Below are positions 9,609 to 17,048 of a DNA stretch of 64,000 nt, piece after piece; the stretch's first letter is position 1; every line of letters starts with the position of its first letter. A program made the position numbers and the translations under genes. Below the pieces are notes generated by a model, which worked only from the letters and a program-made list of their open reading frames with translations, searched no databases and had not been told where the DNA came from. Source of the stretch: Variovorax sp. (GTDB lineage: Bacteria > Pseudomonadota > Gammaproteobacteria > Burkholderiales > Burkholderiaceae_C); contig JANXTS010000059.1 in assembly GCA_025352265.1 (NCBI GenBank), positions 47,657 through 111,656 of the forward strand. The letters are read 5' to 3'.

Positions 9609-10142
9609 GTGCAACTCCGCTATGCCTTGGCTCCGCTCACCGCATCGGTCCTGTTCACCGCCCCAGCCCTCGCGGCCGGGCTTGGGGTGAACATAGAGGT
9701 GCCGCGCCTCAGCGGGTCGCAATAGCACCGTCCCTACGTTGCTGCCTGGATCGAACGTGCGGACAGCTCGCTCGAGGCGACCCTTGCGGTCTGGTACGAC
9801 GTGCGCACCAAGACAAACAATCCCGAAGGCGAAGGCACCAAGTGGCTGAAAGATTTGCGCCAGTGGTGGCGGCGAGGCGGCCGCGAACTCGCTGTGCCTG
9901 CTGATGGCATCACAGGCGCTACCAAGCCGGTCGGCAGGCAACAACTCAACTTCACCGAAGGCACGGGCGCGATGCCCAAATTGGCGCCAGGTTCGTACAA
10001 GTTGGTGGTCGAAGCCGCCCGTGAAGCCGGTGGTCGTGAGGTCGTGAGCATTCCGTTCCAGTGGCCGCCGACCGCAGCCCGCCCGGTAGTAGCGACGGGC
10101 AAGGAAGAGTTGGGGGAAATCACGCTCGAATTCAAACCTTGA
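9609..10142 (+). pseudogene. DUF2271 protein with flavinylation motif, interrupted by in-frame TAG
   Basis: From GTG 9609 the frame encodes a signal peptide (MQLRYALAPLTASVLFTAPA), then VNIEVPRLSGSQ, then TAG (9723-9725, codon 39), then HRPYVAAWIE and the rest of a normal DUF2271 domain up to 10142. Family members read through this point, as I recall with Tyr before HRPYVA, so a single substitution would explain the stop. Residues 99-105, DGITGAT, match the ApbE flavinylation motif, which makes this the likely FMN carrier of the operon. Restart at GTG 9801 would lose the signal peptide. Sequencing error, a recent null allele or amber readthrough are all possible. Confidence 0.75.
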
Positions 10143-10206
10143 ACGACGCGAGCATTACTGCCGTCTTCACCGTCCATCGACCCACTTGCACTCCTTGGAG
10201 CCTCCC

Positions 10207-11013
10207 ATGAAGTTTCCCGTCCTCGCGACAGCCGCCACTGTGATCGCGCTTCCCGCCGCACTCGGCACCGCGCATGCGCATAACGCGTGGTTGCTGCCTT
10301 CTACTACCGTGTTTTCGAAGGCCGACGTGGTCAACATCGATGCTGCCGTATCGAATGATCTGTTCGTCGCCAATCACGCACCGCTGCGCCTCGACGGCCT
10401 GCAGATCACTGCTCCCGACGGCAGCACGATCAAGCCGGACAACGAAGCCAAGCTCAAGCAACGAACGGTCTTCGACGTCGCTGTGGCGCAGCCTGGCACC
10501 TACCGTATCGCGGTGATCAACTCGGGCGCGTTCGCCTCCTGGAAAGACAAGGCCGGTGCGCAAAAGCGCGCGCGTGGCACGGCCGAGAGCATCGCCAAGG
10601 AAGTACCGCCCGATGCAACCGACGTGGTCATCTCGCAATCGTCGGGGCGCATCGAAACCTTCGTTACCGTGGGCAAACCGTCTGCGCTGAAGCCGATCGG
10701 CCAGGGACTGGAGCTCATATCCACTGGCAGTCCGACCGATCTGGTGAAGGGCGAAAAGACGACCTTCACGTTGAACATCGACGGCCAGCCAGCCAAAGAC
10801 CTCGAAGTCACCGCGACGGCCGGCAACACGCAGTACCGCGACAAGCTGCAGGAAACCAGAATGAAGACCGACGCCCAAGGACAGTTCAGCGTGACGTGGC
10901 CGACGGCTGGCATGTATTGGCTCGATGTCAGCACAAAGGACGACAAGACCACCGTGCCACTGGCCAAGGAACGTCGCCTGACTTACGCGGCGACCCTCGA
11001 AGTCATGCCCTGA
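10207..11013 (+). CDS. DUF4198 periplasmic protein
   Basis: The 268-residue exported protein has a clear signal peptide (MKFPVLATAATVIALP, cleaved near AHAH) and a mature start HNAWLLPS, typical of DUF4198. The rest is beta-rich with Ig-like segments (TFTLNIDGQPAKDLEVTA; VTWPTAGMYWLDV). Relatives occur beside nickel, cobalt and siderophore uptake genes, and a metal or chelate binding role is presumed, not proven. The start is ATG 10207 with upstream GGAG. It lies 64 bp after the DUF2271 gene and 1 bp before apbE, so it is part of the same operon. Confidence 0.8.
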   Translation: MKFPVLATAATVIALPAALGTAHAHNAWLLPSTTVFSKADVVNIDAAVSNDLFVANHAPLRLDGLQITAPDGSTIKPDNEAKLKQRTVFDVAVAQPGTYRIAVINSGAFASWKDKAGAQKRARGTAESIAKEVPPDATDVVISQSSGRIETFVTVGKPSALKPIGQGLELISTGSPTDLVKGEKTTFTLNIDGQPAKDLEVTATAGNTQYRDKLQETRMKTDAQGQFSVTWPTAGMYWLDVSTKDDKTTVPLAKERRLTYAATLEVMP

Positions 11014-11014
11014 C

Positions 11015-12094
11015 GTGTATCCCGACCTCGCTGATTCATGCGCAGCGGCGCCGACTTGTCCTGCGACGCCTTCGTTTGCCAGCTGGCATGTCGCGGGCTA
11101 TGCCAACGTCGCAGTGCCGCGCCGCGCGGACCCGACGCGTTTGCAGCAACTGCAGGGCCGCACCATGGGCACGAGTTGGGCGTTGCGCTTCGACAACCAG
11201 CGCCGGCTTCCACTGCCCCTGGTGCATGCTGCGATCAACGATGCGCTGGCGCGTGTGATCGCTCAGATGAGCCACTGGGAACCCGACTCGGATATCAGCC
11301 GATTCAACGCGGCACCCAACGGCTCGCGTCACACCATCGCGCTGGAATTCCGCAATGTCCTGACGTGCGCGTTGCGCTGGGCCGAAGCCAGTGGCAGCGC
11401 CATCGACCCCACGGTAGGCGCGCTGGTCGCTTGCTGGGGATTCGGTCCGGACGCGGGCGCGTCTAGTTTGGCATTCATACCGTCGGCGCAGGCGGTTGAG
11501 GACGCGCGTGCATGCACAGGGTGGAAACGACTTGCCTTCGACGCAACGACCACCACGCTGTCCCAGCCAGGTGGCGTGAGGCTCGATTTTTCGGGCATTG
11601 CAAAAGGCTTTGCTGTGGACCATTGCATTGCGGCGCTCCAAGCCATCGGACTCCGCGACGTGCTGATGGAGATCGGTGGTGAGCTGCGCGGTGCCGGACG
11701 CCGGCCGGACGGTCAACCTTGGCAAATTGCCATCGACATGCCAGGTGCCGACCACGCCGTCATACCGCAACGCGTGCGACTCGACGAACTTGCCATTGCA
11801 ACCTCCGGCAACCGTTGGCATCTGCACGAAACAGACGGCAGACGCTGGTCGCACACGATCGATCCACGCAGCGGTGAACCGGTTTTTAACGAGTTGGCTG
11901 CAGTGACGGTGCTCCATTCGTCATGCATGGAAGCAGACGCCCTCGCGACGGTACTGATGGTTCTTGGGCCGATTGACGGCATGGCATTTGCGCAGACCCA
12001 CGACATCGCCGCACGATTCTTTTGCCGCAACAGCGACGCGTTGGACGTACGTGCCAGCTCAGCCTGGAAATCGCACACCGCCGGCGCGCAATGA
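11015..12094 (+). CDS. apbE: FAD:protein FMN transferase (ApbE)
   Basis: ApbE attaches FMN from FAD to Thr/Ser of target proteins. The 359-residue product has RTMGTSWAL near the N-terminus, MSHWEPDSDISRFN, IDPTVGALV, the conserved LDFSGIAKGFAVD and the Mg-binding HTIDPRSGEP region. The N-terminal 45 residues show no clear lipobox or signal peptide. It starts at GTG 11015 immediately after DUF4198 and ends in an ATGA overlap with the reductase. The only flavinylation motif I see nearby is in the DUF2271 protein, its probable substrate. Confidence 0.92.
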   Translation: MYPDLADSCAAAPTCPATPSFASWHVAGYANVAVPRRADPTRLQQLQGRTMGTSWALRFDNQRRLPLPLVHAAINDALARVIAQMSHWEPDSDISRFNAAPNGSRHTIALEFRNVLTCALRWAEASGSAIDPTVGALVACWGFGPDAGASSLAFIPSAQAVEDARACTGWKRLAFDATTTTLSQPGGVRLDFSGIAKGFAVDHCIAALQAIGLRDVLMEIGGELRGAGRRPDGQPWQIAIDMPGADHAVIPQRVRLDELAIATSGNRWHLHETDGRRWSHTIDPRSGEPVFNELAAVTVLHSSCMEADALATVLMVLGPIDGMAFAQTHDIAARFFCRNSDALDVRASSAWKSHTAGAQ

Positions 12095-13548
12095 GCGACA
12101 TGTTCATGCGAGTGCTCGGCGCAGGCGCGATGCTGTTTGCGTACGCCGCGTTGTGCTTGGCGGTGTTCTTGCGCGTGCGCAGACGTCGTAGTGCAAATCG
12201 TCAGGCCTCGCGAGCGCTGGCTGGCGACGGAGTCAAAAAAACGGCGCTGGTCTTGTTCGCAAGTCAGACCGGGCAGGCTGAATCGATCGCTTGGGATACA
12301 GCGCGCTGGCTGCACGATGCGGGCACGCCTGCGCTCGTATTGCCGCTCGACGAGGTTGATGCAACCACCCTTGAAGGCGCGTCGCGCGCCTTTTTTATCG
12401 CTAGTACCTATGGCGAAGGCGATGCCCCCGATGGCGCCGCCGCCTTTTCCGAAAAGGTGATGGGCCGGCCGCTGAAATTTCCGACGCTGAGTTACGCCGT
12501 CCTTGCTCTGGGCGACCGCGGCTACGACAACTTTTGCGGCTTCGGGCGCGACATCGACAAGTGGCTGGCAGGCACGGGCGCCCGGTCGATGGTCGCGCGC
12601 ATCGATGTCAACAACGGCGATCCGGCAGCGTTGGCGCAATGGCGGGCGCACTGGCGTACGAAGGTCACCGACAACGACAACGACAACGAAATGATCGCAG
12701 GCGGAACAGCGGCAACTGACGGTGTTAGCAGTGAAGCCAGTGTGTTTGCGCCATGGCAGCTTGTGTCGCGTGTGCTGCTGAACGCCGGCAGCGCTGGCGG
12801 GCCGATCTATCAACTCGCATTCGGGTCTCCGCAAAGTCTGGTTGCGGACTGGCGTTCCGGCGACCTCGTGCAGATTCAGCTTGCCGGCAATGCGGGTCGG
12901 CTTCGCGAGTACTCCATCGCATCGATCGCCGCCGATGGCCAACTCGAATTGCTGGTGCGTCAGGAGCAACACCTCGATGGCAGCCTGGGCGCGGCATCGG
13001 GCGTGCTGACGTCAACACTTTCGATCGGTGAAACAGTCGCGTTGCGCCTTCGGCCACACACGCGCTTTCGGCTCGAAGGAAATTCCGGTCGACCACTCGT
13101 CCTGATCGGTAATGGGACTGGCCTTGCCGGCTTGCTCAGCCACCTGCGTGCACGGGCTTCGACGCACGCGATCCAAAACTCGACTCCGATGTCTGCGGCG
13201 CAGACCGCTCCGGCAGCCGCCGACAGTTGGTTGATCTTCGGGGAGCGGAACGCCGCACACGATTTCCTCCTGAAGGCGGAAATCGAGGCCCTGCAACGAC
13301 GTGGTCATCTGCAGCAACTGGATATGGTCTTTTCGCGCGACCAACCCGAGCGGCTCTACGTGCAGCACCGTCTGCTTCACCACGCGGACGAGTTGACGAA
13401 GTGGGTCCGCAACGGTGCTGCAATTTATGTGTGCGGCAGTCTGAAGGGCATGGCGTCGGGCGTGGACGCGGCACTACGGCACATCCTTGGCGATGCGGAA
13501 CTCAGCGCGCTTTCGCGGGAAGGCCGTTACAGGCGGGATGTTTATTGA
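12091..13548 (+). CDS. Membrane-anchored flavodoxin/FAD/NAD(P)H reductase
   Basis: The product resembles the sulfite reductase flavoprotein or diflavin reductase type. One N-terminal membrane anchor (about residues 5-28) ends in RVRRRRS. A flavodoxin domain follows (LVLFASQTGQAES, STYGEGDAPDG, ALGDRGYDNFCGFG), then an FAD-binding domain (LREYSIASI) and an NAD(P)H-binding domain (VLIGNGTGLAGL, YVCGSLKGMA, final RYRRDVY). ATG 12091 overlaps the apbE stop (ATGA) and is preferred to the upstream in-frame start. It is the likely cytoplasmic electron donor for the PepSY protein. Confidence 0.85.
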   Translation: MSDMFMRVLGAGAMLFAYAALCLAVFLRVRRRRSANRQASRALAGDGVKKTALVLFASQTGQAESIAWDTARWLHDAGTPALVLPLDEVDATTLEGASRAFFIASTYGEGDAPDGAAAFSEKVMGRPLKFPTLSYAVLALGDRGYDNFCGFGRDIDKWLAGTGARSMVARIDVNNGDPAALAQWRAHWRTKVTDNDNDNEMIAGGTAATDGVSSEASVFAPWQLVSRVLLNAGSAGGPIYQLAFGSPQSLVADWRSGDLVQIQLAGNAGRLREYSIASIAADGQLELLVRQEQHLDGSLGAASGVLTSTLSIGETVALRLRPHTRFRLEGNSGRPLVLIGNGTGLAGLLSHLRARASTHAIQNSTPMSAAQTAPAAADSWLIFGERNAAHDFLLKAEIEALQRRGHLQQLDMVFSRDQPERLYVQHRLLHHADELTKWVRNGAAIYVCGSLKGMASGVDAALRHILGDAELSALSREGRYRRDVY

Positions 13549-13634
13549 GTGTCTGGAAACGCAGGCAACGGTCTAAGTATTGAGCTTCGCAAATTCCGAC
13601 ATCAGTCAACAGCCAACAGCCAACAGCAATTGCA

Positions 13635-13659
13635 AATGCGATGGATTCGTATTTATAAT
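13635..13659 (+). promoter_or_regulatory. Promoter region of bfd with a degenerate Fur-like site
   Basis: A consensus -10 TATAAT (13654-13659) lies 40 bp before the bfd start. Directly upstream, 13635-13653 has outer AATG/ATT arms and matches the 19-bp Fur pattern at about two thirds of positions. It is weaker than the boxes at 8867 and 15951. Confidence 0.4.
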
Positions 13660-13699
13660 ACGTTTCCTTAAACAGCCAGCCAATCTGCCGTTCACTGCC

Positions 13700-13972
13700 A
13701 TGATCGTTTGCGTTTGCCGCCGAGTCTCTGATCGTGAAATCGCACGCCATGCGCGCGCGGGCATGACATTCGATGAAGTGCAGTTCGAACTCGGTGTGGC
13801 CACTCAGTGTGGTCAATGTGAAAGTTGTGCCCGCGATGTTGTCGCGCAATGCAACTCTTCGCATCCTGTCGCCGCGCTGAACCGTGAAACCGGGCCTCAG
13901 TCGATCCAGCTTGCCAATTCCATTTTGGAAAGCAAAGCATGGAACTTTTCTGGGCGCTCGGTGGCAGCCTGA
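13700..13972 (+). CDS. bfd: Bacterioferritin-associated ferredoxin
   Basis: This [2Fe-2S] ferredoxin reduces bacterioferritin to mobilise iron. MIVCVCRRVSDREI supplies the CxC pair and CGQCESC supplies the second cysteine pair, the Bfd-type BFD/Fer2 arrangement. The 90-residue product has an extra 25-residue C-terminal tail compared with E. coli Bfd. The start at ATG 13700 places the CVC motif at residues 4-6, as in the family. It heads the group that continues with tonB-exbB-exbD, and its partner Bfr is at 8.2 kb. Confidence 0.9.
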   Translation: MIVCVCRRVSDREIARHARAGMTFDEVQFELGVATQCGQCESCARDVVAQCNSSHPVAALNRETGPQSIQLANSILESKAWNFSGRSVAA

Positions 13973-14013
13973 TCTTCGTAGCCGGCTCGGTTTGGTGGAT
14001 ATTTCGTGCGTAA
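13939..14013 (+). CDS. Possible 24-residue hydrophobic peptide
   Basis: ATG 13939 opens a short frame whose product begins MELFWALGGSLIFVAG, is rich in Trp and ends WWIFRA. This could form one membrane helix. GGAAAG at 13927-13932 gives a plausible ribosome-binding site with 6-nt spacing. It overlaps the 3' end of bfd in another frame. There is no homology evidence. Confidence 0.25.
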   Translation: MELFWALGGSLIFVAGSVWWIFRA

Positions 14014-14073
14014 ATCGTGGTCTCTGCCGCCTCGCGGGCACGTTTTTGCGTGCGCGCTCTCTATCGGTTGATT

Positions 14074-14754
14074 GTGTCTGACCGCTTTTCTTCGCCGCCG
14101 ACCGTGCTGGGCCTATCTCGAAACACCGTCATCGCTGGTGGTGTCGTACTTCTTCATCTCGCAGCACTTTGGGCCTTGCAAGCGGGCCTAGTACGCAAGG
14201 CAGCCGAATTCGTCATTCCGGTCGAGATCATCAGCCAGTTGATCGATCCGCCGAAAGAGCCATCTCCTCCTCCTCCTCCTCCTCCCTCACTGCCACAAAA
14301 GCAGCTGACAAAACCTCCTCCAACGCCGCGCCCGCAAGCCATTCGCGAAGCTCGCCCGGTACCGGCGCCGAACGCGCCGATAGGCATCGTCGAACCACCG
14401 CCAGCTGCTCAGCCGTTAGCTCCTGCCACGCCGCCTGCACCTCCACCTGCGCCGCCGGCACCCAAGCTGGTCGAACTAAGCGCGGGCCAGGTGCAATGGG
14501 TACGCAAGCCCTTGCCGGCATATCCCGCGATGAGCAAAAAGCTCAATGAAAGCGGCACAGTGCTTATCGCGGCCTATTTCAGCAGCAACGGCTCGGTCAG
14601 GCGTGCGGAGATTGCGAAATCCAGTGGCTTCGAGCGGCTCGATCGTGCCGCCACCGATGCCGTGTTGCGATCGCAAATCACCCCTTTGGCCAGTGGCAAC
14701 GAAGAGACGCTTCGTCTGTTCAATGCACCAATCAGCTTTACCCTTTCCGAGTAG
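14074..14754 (+). CDS. tonB: TonB family energy transducer
   Basis: TonB transmits the proton-motive force from ExbB/ExbD to outer-membrane receptors. The sequence shows an N-terminal membrane anchor (VIAGGVVLLHLAALWALQAG), a long Pro-rich periplasm-spanning region with a run of seven prolines, and a C-terminal TonB domain (YPAMSKKLNESGTVLIAAYF ... SSGFERLDRAATDAV). GTG 14074 (MSDRFSS) is preferred; the frame is open to GTG 14017, and neither has a strong Shine-Dalgarno sequence. exbB starts 12 bp downstream. No TonB-dependent receptor lies in the window. Confidence 0.9.
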   Translation: MSDRFSSPPTVLGLSRNTVIAGGVVLLHLAALWALQAGLVRKAAEFVIPVEIISQLIDPPKEPSPPPPPPPSLPQKQLTKPPPTPRPQAIREARPVPAPNAPIGIVEPPPAAQPLAPATPPAPPPAPPAPKLVELSAGQVQWVRKPLPAYPAMSKKLNESGTVLIAAYFSSNGSVRRAEIAKSSGFERLDRAATDAVLRSQITPLASGNEETLRLFNAPISFTLSE

Positions 14755-14766
14755 CTTGGAACTCAT

Positions 14767-15483
14767 ATGAATAATCAATTTGGCCTGATAAACCTCTGGA
14801 ACCAGGGCGACTTCGTCACCAAAGCCGTCGCCGTAATACTGATCGGCATGTCGCTCGCATCGTGGATCGTCATATTCATCAAGGCGATCGACGTCATCAA
14901 GTACAAGCAGTTGGCCAAACATTCTTCCGACTTCTGGCACAGCGAAGATTTCGCTACGGCACTGCAAAAACTCGGCAAGGACAACAGCAATCCGTTTCGC
15001 GTGCTGGCGCTCGAGGGCCGTGAAGCCACTGCGCACCATCGCAACACCAAGGCGCATCTGCACGACACGCTCGATGTAAGCGACTGGGTGACGCGCAGCT
15101 TGCGCAATGGCATCGACGAGTTCACCGCGCGCCTCCAAACCGGGCTGGCGATCCTCGCGTCGGTCGGCTCCACCGCTCCGTTCATCGGCCTGTTCGGTAC
15201 GGTCTGGGGCATCTACCATGCGCTGATGAGTATTAGCACTGCGGGGCAGGCCACCATCGATAAGGTCGCTGGTCCGATCGGCGAAGCGTTGATCATGACG
15301 GCGCTGGGCTTGGCGGTCGCCATCCCCGCCGTGTTGGGCTACAACGCGTTGGTGCGCGGCAACAAGTTCGTGCTGACCAAGCTCAACAGTTTCGCGCACG
15401 ACCTACACGCCTACTTCGTGACCGGCGCGCGCGTACAAAGCGGCGGCAGCGATGCCATCGTGGTGTCGCTAAAGAAAGGCTGA
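14767..15483 (+). CDS. exbB: ExbB proton channel subunit
   Basis: This MotA/TolQ/ExbB-family inner-membrane protein has 238 residues. It has TM1 near residues 18-40 (AVAVILIGMSLASWIVIFI). The conserved block LQTGLAILASVGSTAPFIGLFGTVWGI leads into TM2, and TM3 (EALIMTALGLAVAIPAVLGYN) follows. It pairs with ExbD 5 bp downstream and TonB upstream. Chemically it could also be TolQ, but the tonB and bfd neighbours favour ExbB. Confidence 0.93.
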   Translation: MNNQFGLINLWNQGDFVTKAVAVILIGMSLASWIVIFIKAIDVIKYKQLAKHSSDFWHSEDFATALQKLGKDNSNPFRVLALEGREATAHHRNTKAHLHDTLDVSDWVTRSLRNGIDEFTARLQTGLAILASVGSTAPFIGLFGTVWGIYHALMSISTAGQATIDKVAGPIGEALIMTALGLAVAIPAVLGYNALVRGNKFVLTKLNSFAHDLHAYFVTGARVQSGGSDAIVVSLKKG

Positions 15484-15488
15484 TCGTC

Positions 15489-15902
15489 ATGGCTTTCGGA
15501 ACCCAAGACGAACCCGATGAGGTCATGAACGAGATCAACATGACGCCGCTGGTCGACGTCATGCTGGTGCTCCTGATCATCTTCATCATTACCGTGCCAG
15601 TGATGAAGCACGCAGTAGCCATCGACCTGCCGCGCGCGACGAGCGAGCCCGAGCAGAGCAAGCCGCAGAACATCCTTTTCAGCGTGACCGCCGACGGCAG
15701 CTATTACTGGAACGAACAGAGGATCGAAGACGGCGAATTGCCAGGTCGCCTGAGCGCGGAGGCGGCTAAGGAACCGCAACCAGAGTTGCACATTCGAGGC
15801 GACAAGGCGGTGCGCTACGAGCGGGTGGTGAAGGCGATGTCGGAAGCGCGCGAAGCCGGCGTACGAAAGATCGGCTTCATCACCGAGCCGGATCAGAAAT
15901 GA
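15489..15902 (+). CDS. exbD: ExbD proton channel subunit
   Basis: The 137-residue protein has a single N-terminal membrane helix after MNEINMTPLVDVMLVLLIIF, with the functionally required Asp at the start of the helix (PLVDVML). A periplasmic domain with HIRGDKAVRYERVVKAM follows. It forms the ExbB-ExbD motor energising TonB. It is the last gene of the tonB-exbBD group, followed by a Fur-boxed hemP. Confidence 0.94.
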   Translation: MAFGTQDEPDEVMNEINMTPLVDVMLVLLIIFIITVPVMKHAVAIDLPRATSEPEQSKPQNILFSVTADGSYYWNEQRIEDGELPGRLSAEAAKEPQPELHIRGDKAVRYERVVKAMSEAREAGVRKIGFITEPDQK

Positions 15903-15950
15903 CGGCTTTCGCAAGATAAATTAAGCCATCGCTGCGATTGACTTTTTACT

Positions 15951-15965
15951 TGAGAATAGTTATCA
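15951..15965 (+). promoter_or_regulatory. Fur box before hemP
   Basis: TGAGAATAGTTATCA matches the 7-1-7 Fur pattern TGATAAT-N-ATTATCA at 12 of 14 positions. It lies about 107 bp before hemP and 48 bp after exbD. Confidence 0.72.
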
Positions 15966-16071
15966 TTTACGTACCACTTCTAAATTTGGCCTTTGATCCA
16001 GTGCAGTAGCTCTGCTTCACATGGGCTCATTAGCCTCAGCCGCCCCCTCCGCACCTGTGCAAAGGATTCAC

Positions 16072-16287
16072 ATGCCAACCCCAACCAACGCGTTCACCGT
16101 TTTGAACCATCCGTCGCTCGACAATTCGGGGCGCGGGGCGGGTCTGACAGCGTCCTCCAGTCCGGTCGCCGGCTTGGTCGAAAGCGTGGAACTCCTCCGA
16201 GGCAATAAGACAGTGGGCATCCTGCACAACGGATTGCTCTATCGGCTGCAAGCCACCAAACTCGGCAAGTTGATCCTTACCAAATAA
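16072..16287 (+). CDS. hemP: Hemin uptake protein HemP
   Basis: The small protein (71 residues) has the HemP C-terminal signature VELLRGNKTVGILHNGLLYR followed by LQATKLGKLILTK. HemP/HmuP proteins are linked to expression or function of heme receptors in Burkholderiales. ATG 16072 (MPTPTNAF) is preferred over the upstream in-frame ATG at 16021. It has its own Fur box. No heme receptor gene follows here, since the next gene is convergent. Confidence 0.85.
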   Translation: MPTPTNAFTVLNHPSLDNSGRGAGLTASSSPVAGLVESVELLRGNKTVGILHNGLLYRLQATKLGKLILTK

Positions 16288-16325
16288 AAGGGTCACCCCG
16301 TCACGGCGCAAGTTTCATCGTGGGG

Positions 16326-16362
16326 CGACTCCCGGAGATTTATTTCCGACGGGTCGTTTTTT
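16326..16362 (+). terminator. Probable terminator of hemP (imperfect stem)
   Basis: CGA/TCG and CCCG/CGGG arms with a 2-nt bulge enclose an AT-rich loop and are followed by six T residues (16357-16362). Confidence 0.5.
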
Positions 16363-16417
16363 GCTAGCCAACGGTTCGCCGACTAGCCAAGCTTTTTTTC
16401 ACGCTGAACGTAAATGA

Positions 16418-16445
16418 AATACGCCGACCCAAGAGTCGGCGTATT
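16418..16445 (-). terminator. Hairpin downstream of the HbpS/GlcG-like gene
   Basis: A perfect 11-bp inverted repeat (16418-16428/16435-16445) has a 6-nt loop. It lies 34 bp past the minus-strand gene. On that strand only an interrupted T-tract follows, so termination strength is uncertain. Confidence 0.6.
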
Positions 16446-16479
16446 ACCTTGTCGCAAGCGGAACTAAATGTTTGAACGA

Positions 16480-16887
16480 TCAGAGTCCCAAAGCGGCGAT
16501 CCCGGCCTTCGCGATTTGCGCATCTTCGTTCGACTTCACACCGCTCACACCTACGGCACCAATCACAGCGCCATCCTTCACGATTGGCACCCCACCTTCT
16601 AGCAAGGCATCGACGCCGGGCACGGTCAAAAACGCAGTGCGACCGCCGTTGATGATGTCTTCGTAGCCCTTGGTCTCACGGCGGCCCAAAGCGGCAGTGT
16701 GCGCCTTGGCTGGCCCGATGTGAGACGAAAGCGCTGCTGCACCGTCCATTCGCTGAAGCCACAGCAAATGTCCGCCATCGTCGACGATAGCGATAGTGAC
16801 AGCCCAGTTGTTTTTGAGCGCTTCAGCCTCGGCCGCGGCGGCTATGACCTTGGCATCGGCAAGTTCAAGAAATGATTTGGTTTTCAT
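16480..16887 (-). CDS. HbpS/GlcG-like heme-binding family protein
   Basis: The 135-residue protein belongs to the GlcG/HbpS family (DUF336). It shows AVTIAIVDDGGHLLWLQRMDGA, PAKAHTAALGRRETKGYED, and a C-terminal GGVPIVKDGAVIGAVGVSG. Members bind heme or degrade cobalamin-like ligands, and many are uncharacterised. ATG 16887 (MKTKSFLELADAKV) gives the usual family start, although the frame is open 27 bp upstream. It has no signal peptide, so it is cytoplasmic. It lies next to hemP but is convergent with it. Confidence 0.8.
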   Translation of the reverse strand: MKTKSFLELADAKVIAAAAEAEALKNNWAVTIAIVDDGGHLLWLQRMDGAAALSSHIGPAKAHTAALGRRETKGYEDIINGGRTAFLTVPGVDALLEGGVPIVKDGAVIGAVGVSGVKSNEDAQIAKAGIAALGL

Positions 16888-17048
16888 GGTCGAAAGCAGG
16901 ATGTTGAAGGGCAAAGCATAACGGCCCCAGGCCTGCGCAGTCTTACATCCGGACTCCCACTCGGATGTGGATTTTTAACTCGCAACGCTCTTGCAGCCCC
17001 CTAGAATGCGCCCAACTACTTCCTAGCAGCATTCAAGGAGTTCCAAGC

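Noticed and set aside
12668..12692. Short (acaacg)n tandem repeat
   Set aside because: Only about four units encoding an Asp-Asn linker between the flavodoxin and FAD domains; no sign of phase variation.
14263..14480. CCT/CCG-rich tract, considered as a simple-sequence repeat or recombination site
   Set aside because: It encodes the Pro-rich periplasmic spacer of TonB, which explains the composition.
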